The position numbers and the translations under genes were made by a program. Shown piece after piece: positions 1 through 5,005 of a stretch of DNA of 5,005 bases (its first letter is position 1; each line of letters starts with the position of its first letter). The notes under the pieces are model-generated. The model was not told the origin of the DNA. It was given only the letters and a program-made list of their open reading frames with translations, and made no database searches. The DNA is from an uncultured Sphingomonas sp. (lineage in GTDB: Bacteria > Pseudomonadota > Alphaproteobacteria > Sphingomonadales > Sphingomonadaceae): positions 1 to 5,005 of the forward strand of contig CADCWB010000003.1 of NCBI GenBank assembly GCA_902806295.1, given 5' to 3'.

Positions 1-893
1 CCGATTACCGCTTCGACGAGAGCGCCAACCTCATCTACCATTTCACCTGGGCCAGCTTCTGCGACTGGTACCTGGAACTGATCAAGCCGGTTCTAAACCC
101 CTCCCCTTCAGGGGAGGGGCCGGGGGTGGGGGAGTCGGGCGAGACCCAGCCGGGTCCCGATCACTCTCCCGCTGACAAGCCCCACCCCGGCCCATGGGGC
201 GCGACTGAGGCCCGTCCGGGGGACGGGCCAGCGCCCTCCCTTGAAAGGGAGGGGAGTGAGGAAACCCGCACCGTCGCCGGCTGGGTGCTCGACCAGATCC
301 TGGTCATGCTCCACCCGTTCATGCCGTTCATCACCGAAGAGTTGTGGCATGCCATGCGGGAACGCCCTTACGACCTCATCCTCGCCAAATGGCCGATGCC
401 CGACGCCCGGGCGCTAGACCCGGGGGCGGGGCCGGAAATCGACTGGCTAATCAGGCTGGTGAGCGGTATCCGCGCCGCCCGCACCGAACTCGGAGTGCCA
501 CCGGGAGCGAAGCTGGGCCTCCACGTACGCGATGCAAGTCATCTGACTGTGCAGCGGCTCGAGCGCAACGAAGCGGCGCTGAAGCGGCTCGCCCGCATCG
601 AGCAAATCGTTGAGGGCGGCGCTCCTTCCGGAGGCGCGGCTCAGATCGTGGTCGAGGAGGCGACCTTCATTCTTCCACTCGATGGGGTGATTGACATTGA
701 GGCCGAACGCAGCCGTCTCACCAAGGCGATGGAAGCGGCAGCCAAGGAGCGGGACTCGCTCTCCCAGCGGCTCGGCAATCCAAGCTTTGTAGAACGCGCC
801 AAGCCCGACGCGGTGGAGAAGGCGCGCTCCGACCATGCGGAAAAGGCGGCGGAAGCGGAGCGGCTGCAGGCCGCGCTGGCTCGGCTGGGCTAG
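1..893 (+). CDS. valS: Valyl-tRNA synthetase, C-terminal part (5' end outside window), with an in-frame repeat insertion
   Basis: This class I synthetase charges tRNA-Val with valine in the cytoplasm. Only the last 296 residues are present (reading frame from base 3, TAG at 891-893), so the HIGH/KMSKS catalytic core and editing domain lie upstream. Seen here: the anticodon-binding domain opens with FTWASFCDWYLELIKPVL (residues 14-31). It resumes at EETRTVAGWVLDQILVMLHP and the hallmark HPFMPFITEELWH (104-116). From about residue 233 to the end there is a charged Ala/Glu/Lys/Arg helical arm containing RLGNPSFVERAKPDAVEKAR, the typical ValS C-terminal coiled coil that contacts tRNA. Odd: residues 32-85 (bases 96-257) have no counterpart in ValS proteins I know, are rich in Gly and Pro (23 of 54), and are encoded by a palindromic repeat. 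The frame stays open across it, and both flanks look intact, so the gene is probably functional. Family identity is certain; tolerance of the insert is inferred. Confidence 0.95.
   Translation, partial: DYRFDESANLIYHFTWASFCDWYLELIKPVLNPSPSGEGPGVGESGETQPGPDHSPADKPHPGPWGATEARPGDGPAPSLEREGSEETRTVAGWVLDQILVMLHPFMPFITEELWHAMRERPYDLILAKWPMPDARALDPGAGPEIDWLIRLVSGIRAARTELGVPPGAKLGLHVRDASHLTVQRLERNEAALKRLARIEQIVEGGAPSGGAAQIVVEEATFILPLDGVIDIEAERSRLTKAMEAAAKERDSLSQRLGNPSFVERAKPDAVEKARSDHAEKAAEAERLQAALARLG
98..119. repeat. Left terminal hairpin of the valS repeat
   Basis: A perfect 9-bp inverted repeat: CCCCTCCCC (98-106), loop TTCA (107-110), GGGGAGGGG (111-119). It encodes the start of the extra loop in ValS (PSPSGEG). 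There is no T-run after the stem and it lies inside a gene, so it is not read as a terminator. Confidence 0.9.
117..193. repeat. Central long imperfect palindrome of the valS repeat
   Basis: The outer arms are 117-131 and 180-193 (GGGCC-GGGGG-TGGGG against CCCC-A-CCCC-GG-CCC) and pair over 14 bp with one bulged G. The centre holds a small hairpin, GACCC (143-147), loop AGCC, GGGTC (152-156), flanked by TCGG/CCGA (135-138 with 157-160). The whole block could fold into one long stem in RNA or in single-stranded DNA. Confidence 0.75.
209..229. repeat. Internal 9-bp hairpin of the valS repeat
   Basis: A perfect inverted repeat: GGCCCGTCC (209-217), loop GGG (218-220), GGACGGGCC (221-229). It sits only in the right half of the element, between the GGCCGGGGTGGGG-like motif and the terminal hairpin. 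It therefore looks like an extra module that the left half lacks. Confidence 0.85.
234..253. repeat. Right terminal hairpin of the valS repeat
   Basis: An 8-bp inverted repeat: CCCTCCCT (234-241), loop TGAA (242-245), AGGGAGGG (246-253). The loop is the reverse complement of the TTCA loop of the left hairpin, so the two ends of the element are inverted copies of a related module. It encodes the SLEREG end of the extra ValS loop. Confidence 0.85.
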
Positions 894-1029
894 AATTTCG
901 CTGTCCTACAGCATTGATCTTGGGTGAGTATGGAACTGCCGATTCGGCGCCGGCTCTTTCTCAAGTTCAGATCCTATGGATACCGCCCGAGCTCGCGCCC
1001 GAGAGAGTTCCGTCAGGTCATCAACTTCA
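894..1029. other. Convergent intergenic region between valS and the lipid kinase gene
   Basis: About 136 bp separating two converging stop codons. I looked for a shared terminator and found only weak structures: GCCG-ATT-CGGC followed by the short palindrome CGGCGCCG near 938-955, and CTCG-CGCC-CGAG near 993-1004. Neither has a following T-run. A plus-strand frame with possible starts at 924 (GTG) or 930 (ATG) begins here and runs antisense into the kinase gene. It has no clear ribosome-binding site or recognisable domain, and I do not call it a gene. No RNA gene is visible. Confidence 0.6.
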
Positions 1030-1036
1030 TCAACTT
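1019..1036. repeat. Tandem 9-bp duplication over the lipid kinase stop codon
   Basis: CATCAACTT occurs twice back to back (1019-1027 and 1028-1036). On the minus strand this places several in-frame TGA codons after the kinase C-terminus: the stop itself at 1030-1032 and another immediately after it. It is probably a small slippage duplication. Confidence 0.7.
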
Positions 1037-1965
1037 AAGGCCGGGACGACGACCTCAATCGCGCGCTGTGCCACCTCCACGGTCACCGGGGTTCGTGCCA
1101 ATATCTCGCCGTCGATCGAGATCCGGTGGCGCGGCCTGGTGTCGAGTTGCAGCTTCTTGCCTCGGAACTCCTCGGTGGTGTCGTCGCGCGAGCTCAGCTT
1201 GAAGAACTTGGCGTACCAGTCCCACGCCAGCCGCGCGAGGCTGCGCCCGGTCACCGCCTGGATAACGATGTCCCCGCTGTCGACGTCGGTGCTCTCGGTC
1301 AGCTCGACCCCGCCATGAAATCGGCCGTTGAAGATGCGCACCTCGGTCGTCCACAGCCGGTGCGTCTTGGTCCCGTCCTCGACGATCAGCCGGAACGGGC
1401 GGAAACGAATGAAGCACCAGATCGCCCAGAGCAGATATCCGACCCGGCCGAGATAACGCTTGAGCTTATGCGGCACGGTGTCGCCGATCATCGGCGACAG
1501 CCCCAGGGCCGCGGCGTTGGCGAAGTAATCGCCGTCGATCATGCCGAGATCGATCCGCCGCCGCTTGCCGGTCGCGATCACCTCGATCGCGCCGTCCAGG
1601 TCGAGCGGAATGCCGAGCGTGCGCGCGAAGCTGTTCGCTGTGCCGAGCGGGAGCAGCGCATAGACGCAATCCTTGTCGACCACATCGTCTACCGTGCCGG
1701 ACAGCGAGCCATCCCCGCCACCCACGATCACCATCGGCGCGCCCTTCCGGATTGCGTCTCGCACCTCATCGTCGAGCAGGGTCGGGTCTTTCACCGCATG
1801 GCTGGAAATAAGGCGCACTCCGGCCTGTTCCAGCTTGCGGCAGGACTGCTCGAACAAATCCTGCCCTTTGCGCGAATGGGCATTGACGATGAGGACCGCC
1901 TCACGCGGCACGGGTCGTTTCGTTTCCACAAAGGAACAACACACCGGATCGCGATCCGTGTCCAT
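1030..1965 (-). CDS. Diacylglycerol kinase family lipid kinase (DagK/YegS-like)
   Basis: A 311-residue soluble or membrane-associated kinase of the DAGK catalytic family, which phosphorylates a lipid hydroxyl with ATP. Whether the substrate is diacylglycerol or another lipid cannot be told from sequence. Motifs seen: the N-terminal beta-strand and loop AVLIVNAHSRKG (23-34); the nucleotide-binding glycine-rich loop VGGGDGSLSG (81-90); PLGTANSFAR (106-115), matching the family's PxGTxNxxA signature; DLGMIDGDYFANAAALGLS (139-157) entering the second beta-rich domain; and a C-terminal ISIDGEILARTPVTVEV segment (282-298), usual for the family. Length and domain order are those of a full-length member. 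ATG at 1965 is chosen because it is the first in-frame start. An AAGG lies only a few bases upstream, so the ribosome site is weak, and the first 20 residues are not conserved family sequence. A GTG further in is possible. The gene runs towards valS and away from hemB. I have given no symbol because dagK/yegS assignment is not certain. Confidence 0.9.
   Translation of the reverse strand: MDTDRDPVCCSFVETKRPVPREAVLIVNAHSRKGQDLFEQSCRKLEQAGVRLISSHAVKDPTLLDDEVRDAIRKGAPMVIVGGGDGSLSGTVDDVVDKDCVYALLPLGTANSFARTLGIPLDLDGAIEVIATGKRRRIDLGMIDGDYFANAAALGLSPMIGDTVPHKLKRYLGRVGYLLWAIWCFIRFRPFRLIVEDGTKTHRLWTTEVRIFNGRFHGGVELTESTDVDSGDIVIQAVTGRSLARLAWDWYAKFFKLSSRDDTTEEFRGKKLQLDTRPRHRISIDGEILARTPVTVEVAQRAIEVVVPALS
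1945..1958. repeat. Perfect 14-bp palindrome at the 5' end of the lipid kinase gene
   Basis: CGGATCGCGATCCG is its own reverse complement. It is flanked by ACA (1941-1943) and TGT (1959-1961) with one unpaired C, so the dyad may be longer. It encodes the start of the kinase protein (TDRDP region) and lies about 50 bp upstream of the hemB start codon. That position would suit an operator for hemB, but a chance palindrome in GC-rich coding DNA is also plausible. Confidence 0.4.
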
Positions 1966-2009
1966 CCGCCTTGCCGCGCCGAGCGCCGCACGGCTACAGC
2001 CGTCCCGAG
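1966..2009. promoter_or_regulatory. Short divergent gap between lipid kinase and hemB starts
   Basis: Only 44 bp separate the two divergent start codons, so at least one promoter must overlap coding sequence of its neighbour. I see no convincing -35/-10 pair on either strand. A small inverted repeat, CGGC-TACA-GCCG (1991-2002), lies just before the hemB ATG and could hinder or regulate initiation. Regulatory role is inferred from gene arrangement alone. Confidence 0.35.
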
Positions 2010-3002
2010 ATGAACCCCTGTCCCTTTCCGTCAGCGCGCCTTCGCAGAACCCGGGCCGGCGCCTGGTCGCGCGAGCTCGTCGCGGAAACGCGGCTGACCC
2101 CGTCCGATCTGATCTGGCCCTTGTTCATCACCGACGGCAGCGGCGTCGAAGAGCCGATCGCGACGCTGCCCGGCGTGTCCCGCTGGTCGGTGGACCGCAT
2201 TGTGGCGCAAGCGCGGGAGGCGAGGGTGCTCGGCATTCCCTGCGTCGCGCTGTTTCCGAACACGCCGGTTGGCCTCCGCACCGAAGACGCCTCCGAAGCG
2301 CTCAACCCCGACAACCTAATATGCCGCGCCATCCGGGCCGTGAAGGACGCGGTCCCCGATCTCGGCGTCCTCACCGATGTCGCGCTCGACCCCTACACGG
2401 CCGACGGCCATGACGGGATCACCGACGAGCGCGGCTACGTCGTCAACGACGAGACCTCCAAGATCCTGGTCGAACAGGCTCTGGTCCAGGCCTCGGCCGG
2501 AGCGGACATCGTCGCCCCGTCGGACATGATGGACGGCCGCGTCGGCGCGATCCGCTGCGCGCTGGAGGAGGCGGGCCACCCCAACGTCCAGATCATGGCC
2601 TATGCCGCCAAGTACGCCAGCGCCTTCTACGGCCCGTTCCGCGACGCGGTCGGCTCGCGCGGCCTCTTGAAGGGCGACAAGAAGAGCTATCAAATGGACC
2701 CGCGCAATGCCGACGAGGCGCTGCGCGAGGTCGCGCTCGACATCGCAGAAGGCGCCGATCACGTCATGGTCAAGCCGGGCCTTCCCTATCTCGACATTGT
2801 CGCCAAGGTGAAGGCGCGTTTCGACGTGCCGGTTTTCGCCTATCAGGTGTCGGGCGAATACGCGATGATCGAGGCCGCGGCGGCGGCCGGGGCAGGGGAC
2901 CGGGACGCGCTTGTCCTGGAGACGCTCACCGCCTTCAAGCGCGCCGGCTGCTCGGGCGTTCTGACCTATCACGCCCCACTCGCCGCGCGGCTGCTCGGGT
3001 GA
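2010..3002 (+). CDS. hemB: 5-aminolevulinate dehydratase (porphobilinogen synthase)
   Basis: A 330-residue cytoplasmic enzyme that condenses two 5-aminolevulinate molecules to porphobilinogen, the second common step of haem and other tetrapyrrole synthesis. The whole family core is present: DLIWPLFI (33-40), IVAPSDMMDGRVGAIR (167-182), IMAYAAKYASAFYGPFRDA (195-213) with the first Schiff-base lysine K201, GDKKSYQMDPRNADEA (222-237), HVMVKPGLPYLDIV (251-264) with the second Schiff-base lysine K255, and FAYQVSGEYAMI (276-287). The segment DVALDPYTADGHDG (123-136) has A125, D127 and D135 where zinc-type enzymes carry three cysteines. This marks the zinc-independent, typically magnesium-responsive or metal-free class usual in alphaproteobacteria. 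ATG at 2010 gives the normal family N-terminus (FPSARLRRTR). A TTG at 1971 would add 13 unsupported residues. There is no good Shine-Dalgarno before 2010. The next gene begins immediately after the stop. Confidence 0.97.
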   Translation: MNPCPFPSARLRRTRAGAWSRELVAETRLTPSDLIWPLFITDGSGVEEPIATLPGVSRWSVDRIVAQAREARVLGIPCVALFPNTPVGLRTEDASEALNPDNLICRAIRAVKDAVPDLGVLTDVALDPYTADGHDGITDERGYVVNDETSKILVEQALVQASAGADIVAPSDMMDGRVGAIRCALEEAGHPNVQIMAYAAKYASAFYGPFRDAVGSRGLLKGDKKSYQMDPRNADEALREVALDIAEGADHVMVKPGLPYLDIVAKVKARFDVPVFAYQVSGEYAMIEAAAAAGAGDRDALVLETLTAFKRAGCSGVLTYHAPLAARLLG

Positions 3003-5005
3003 ATGGCCGCGCCGATGGCGACTGAGACCGCGATTCCCGTTAACCGCGAGCGCTACGCCCGCCCGCTGTTCATCACCACCATCATCGCCGGCTCGTTCCT
3101 GCTGTTCCTGACCCAGCCGATGGTCGCGCGCATGGCGCTGCCCCGGTTGGGAGGCGCGCCCGCGGTGTGGAACAGCGCCATGCTGGTCTACCAGGCGCTG
3201 CTGCTCGGCGGCTATGCCTACGCCCACTGGATCGGCCGGCTGCGTCCCCGCAAGCAGGCCGGGCTTCACCTCGCGCTCTTCGCAATTGCAGCGCTCTGGC
3301 TTCCGATTGGGCTCCTCCAGGCCGACCTGCCTGAGAATTTCGAACCCGCTCTGTGGGTGCCCTGGTTCCTGATTGCCTCGATCGGGCCGCTCTTCTTCAT
3401 CGTCTCCGCCCAGGCGCCGCTCATGCAGCGCTGGTATGCGCTGGAGAGCAGCCGCGGCGAGCCCTACGCGCTCTATGCTGCCTCCAACCTCGGCAGCTTC
3501 GCGGGGCTGATCTCATACCCGCTGATCGTTGAGCCCCTGCTCACGCTCCAGCAGCAGAGCCTGCTCTGGACAGGAGGCTATGCGCTGCTCGTGCTGCTGG
3601 TAGCCGGCTGCGCACTGACGATTCCGCCGCAAGCGATCGAGGCAGGGCCGGCCGAAGCCTCGTCCGCGCCCAGCCGTCGCCGGGTGCTGCACTGGATCGC
3701 GCTCGCCGCTTTGCCGTCGGGCCTGATGCTTTCGACGACGACGCATCTCACGACAGACATCGTCGCCGTGCCTTTGCTGTGGGTGGTCCCGCTCGGCCTT
3801 TACCTGCTAAGCTTCGTGCTCGCCTTCGCCACCCGCCGCGGGCCGACTGTCTTCATCACGCAGGTAGCTCCCCTCGTGGTCCTGATTGCGGGCGGCCTCT
3901 CCTTTTTCGACGGCTCGCAGCGCCCGATCTTCTCGGCGACGCTCGGCCTCAGCCTGCTTTTCGTGATCGCCGTCGCCCTGCACGGCGAGCTGTACCGGCT
4001 TCGTCCGGCGCCCGACCACCTGACCGCCTTTTATCTCAGCATGTCGGCGGGCGGCGTTCTCGGCGGCGCATTCTGCGCGATCCTCGCGCCCACCATCTTC
4101 GACTGGGCCTACGAGCATCCGCTGCTCGTCCTTGCCGCCGCCTTCCTGCTGCCCCAGGGCAATTATTTCAGCTTCATCGAACGGCTCTGGCAGAGGCCAC
4201 GGGCCGGTCCCGCGCTGACCTTGCTCCTGCCCACGATCGTCCTGCTGCTCTCGATCCCCGCCGATCGCTACTTCTGGAACGGCGCTCCCGAATGGGTGAG
4301 GTTCGCCGCCCCGATCGTGATCGCGATCCTGTCGCTGATCAGCATCGGCCGCCCGGCCATGTTCGCCGCCTGCCTCGCCGCTCTGATGCTGGCCTATGGC
4401 GGCTGGTCGACCCTGAAAGTGAGCTGGGGCGACAGCCGGACCCGCAGCTATTTCGGGATCTACCAGGTCTCGACACGCGCCAGCGGTTCGGCGCGCGTGC
4501 TCACCCACGGCACCACCGTGCACGGCGTCCAGAGCCTCCGCCCCGGCCTCCAGTACGAGCCGACCAGCTATTACACCCGCAGCTCCGGGGTGGGTCTCGC
4601 CATGGCGGCCGCGCAACCCTTTTACGGCGCCCGCGCGCGGATCGGCGTCATCGGGCTCGGCACCGGAACGCTCGCCTGCTACCGCGAACCGGGCCAGAGC
4701 TGGACTTTTTTCGAGATCGATCCGGTGATGGTCGACATCGCCAAGAATTCAGGCCGCTTCACCTTCCTCTCCGGCTGCGCGCCCAACGCCCGGATCGTGC
4801 TCGGCGACGCGCGGCTCACCGTCGGCCGCCAGCCGCCCGCCAGCCTAGACCTGCTCGCGGTCGACGCCTTTTCCTCCGACGCGGTCCCGATGCACCTCCT
4901 GACCCGCGAGGCGCTCGACGTCTATGGGTGCGCGCTGCAGCCGTCCGGGCTGCTCTTGGTCCACATCTCAAACCGCTACCTCGATCTCAAGCCGGTCATC
5001 GCCGC
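3003..5005 (+). CDS. Multi-pass membrane protein fused to a spermidine-synthase-like domain (3' end outside window)
   Basis: The frame is open from ATG 3003 to the window end, 667 residues and unfinished. Residues about 20 to 470 are strongly hydrophobic, with roughly 13-15 likely membrane helices (for example 22-38, 60-77, 86-104, 120-138, 188-205, 256-277, 283-300, 306-327, 402-419, 434-449). A soluble C-terminal Rossmann methyltransferase-like fold then begins. It has the SAM/nucleoside loop IGVIGLGTGTLACY (547-560), the acidic strand end FFEIDP (E571, D573), VLGDARL (D602), and LAVDAFSSDAVPMHLLTREAL (D621, D626), which matches the spermidine/spermine synthase family. It resembles proteins annotated as fused MFS transporter/spermidine synthase. 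Their substrate is not established and true aminopropyl transfer is unproven here. Family lengths suggest only a few tens of residues are missing. The ATG abuts the hemB stop and is in the same frame. A second ATG at 3015 is a less likely start. It was probably co-transcribed with hemB. Confidence 0.88.
   Translation, partial: MAAPMATETAIPVNRERYARPLFITTIIAGSFLLFLTQPMVARMALPRLGGAPAVWNSAMLVYQALLLGGYAYAHWIGRLRPRKQAGLHLALFAIAALWLPIGLLQADLPENFEPALWVPWFLIASIGPLFFIVSAQAPLMQRWYALESSRGEPYALYAASNLGSFAGLISYPLIVEPLLTLQQQSLLWTGGYALLVLLVAGCALTIPPQAIEAGPAEASSAPSRRRVLHWIALAALPSGLMLSTTTHLTTDIVAVPLLWVVPLGLYLLSFVLAFATRRGPTVFITQVAPLVVLIAGGLSFFDGSQRPIFSATLGLSLLFVIAVALHGELYRLRPAPDHLTAFYLSMSAGGVLGGAFCAILAPTIFDWAYEHPLLVLAAAFLLPQGNYFSFIERLWQRPRAGPALTLLLPTIVLLLSIPADRYFWNGAPEWVRFAAPIVIAILSLISIGRPAMFAACLAALMLAYGGWSTLKVSWGDSRTRSYFGIYQVSTRASGSARVLTHGTTVHGVQSLRPGLQYEPTSYYTRSSGVGLAMAAAQPFYGARARIGVIGLGTGTLACYREPGQSWTFFEIDPVMVDIAKNSGRFTFLSGCAPNARIVLGDARLTVGRQPPASLDLLAVDAFSSDAVPMHLLTREALDVYGCALQPSGLLLVHISNRYLDLKPVIA

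Larger units (their letters stand above)
98..253. repeat. Composite palindromic repeat element inserted in frame in valS
   Basis: About 156 bp of very GC-rich DNA made of four hairpin-capable blocks (98-119, 117-193, 209-229, 234-253). The two ends are related in inverted orientation. The left end has a CCCTCCC-type stem with loop TTCA, followed by GGCCGGGGGTGGGG. The right end, read on the minus strand, has a CCCTCCC-type stem with loop TTCA and later GGGCCGGGGTGGGG. An extra hairpin (209-229) separates the two motifs on the right. No transposase is encoded, so if mobile it would be non-autonomous. On the plus strand its stops (TGA at 173, 206, 242, 257) all fall in one frame, and that is not the valS frame. 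The same C/G palindrome style is, as far as I know, a dispersed intergenic repeat in sphingomonad genomes. Exact element boundaries are uncertain by several bases. Confidence 0.85.

Noticed and set aside
98..119. The strong GC hairpin as a transcription terminator, or valS as a pseudogene split by the repeat.
   Set aside because: There is no T-run after the stem, and the valS frame continues without a stop or frameshift into a fully conserved C-terminal region, so an intact gene is the better reading.
98..253. A CRISPR array or tRNA-like structure in the repeat block.
   Set aside because: The modules are inverted and not direct repeats with regular spacers, and no cloverleaf with conserved T-loop or anticodon features is visible.
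924..1202. A plus-strand frame starting GTG 924 or ATG 930 (MELPIRRRLFLKFRSYGYRP...) in the valS-kinase gap.
   Set aside because: Most of it is antisense to the well-supported lipid kinase, its first 35 residues match no family I recognise, and no clear ribosome-binding site precedes it. A small or decayed gene cannot be excluded, but the evidence is insufficient.
1126..2013. A long plus-strand frame opposite the lipid kinase (295 codons).
   Set aside because: It is antisense to a gene with intact family motifs and its translation is Arg/Pro/His-rich, as expected for a mirror frame in GC-rich coding DNA.
2316..3269. A long minus-strand frame opposite hemB and the start of the next gene (317 codons).
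   Set aside because: It is a shadow frame of GC-rich codons. hemB motifs on the plus strand are unambiguous and the minus-strand translation shows no domain.
3807..4616. A minus-strand frame of 269 codons rich in Glu, Gly, Arg and His.
   Set aside because: It lies opposite the membrane region of the spermidine-synthase-like gene. Hydrophobic helices on one strand give charged low-complexity frames on the other.

Overview
The window is GC-rich, densely coding DNA that reads as an alphaproteobacterium, most likely a sphingomonad (Sphingomonadaceae or a close relative). The placement rests on the style of the protein sequences, a HemB of the zinc-less Asp-type, and a C/G palindrome of the CCCCTCCCC-TTCA-GGGGAGGGG / GGCCGGGGTGGGG kind that I associate with sphingomonad genomes. 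It is an inference from recognition, not from a database search.

Layout: (1) 1-893, plus strand, the C-terminal 296 residues of valyl-tRNA synthetase (valS). This fragment carries an in-frame insertion of about 162 bp made almost entirely of hairpin-forming repeat DNA. (2) 894-1029, a short convergent intergenic stretch with no clear gene or terminator. (3) 1030-1965, minus strand, a diacylglycerol/lipid kinase of the DagK/YegS family. (4) 1966-2009, a 44-bp gap between divergent start codons. (5) 2010-3002, plus strand, hemB (5-aminolevulinate dehydratase, also called porphobilinogen synthase). (6) 3003 to the window end, plus strand, a polytopic membrane protein fused to a spermidine-synthase-like Rossmann domain. 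Its ATG follows the hemB stop codon with no bases between, and it runs off the window.

The genes are mainly housekeeping: translation, lipid metabolism and tetrapyrrole synthesis. hemB and the membrane/spermidine-synthase-like gene look like one transcription unit with coupled translation. valS and the lipid kinase are separate units.

The most unusual item is the palindromic repeat inside valS. It has been turned into a 54-residue Gly/Pro-rich loop in the tRNA-anticodon-binding region of an essential enzyme, which recalls the Rickettsia palindromic elements that sit inside coding genes. I see no CRISPR array, tRNA/rRNA gene, transposase, phage gene or defence system here.
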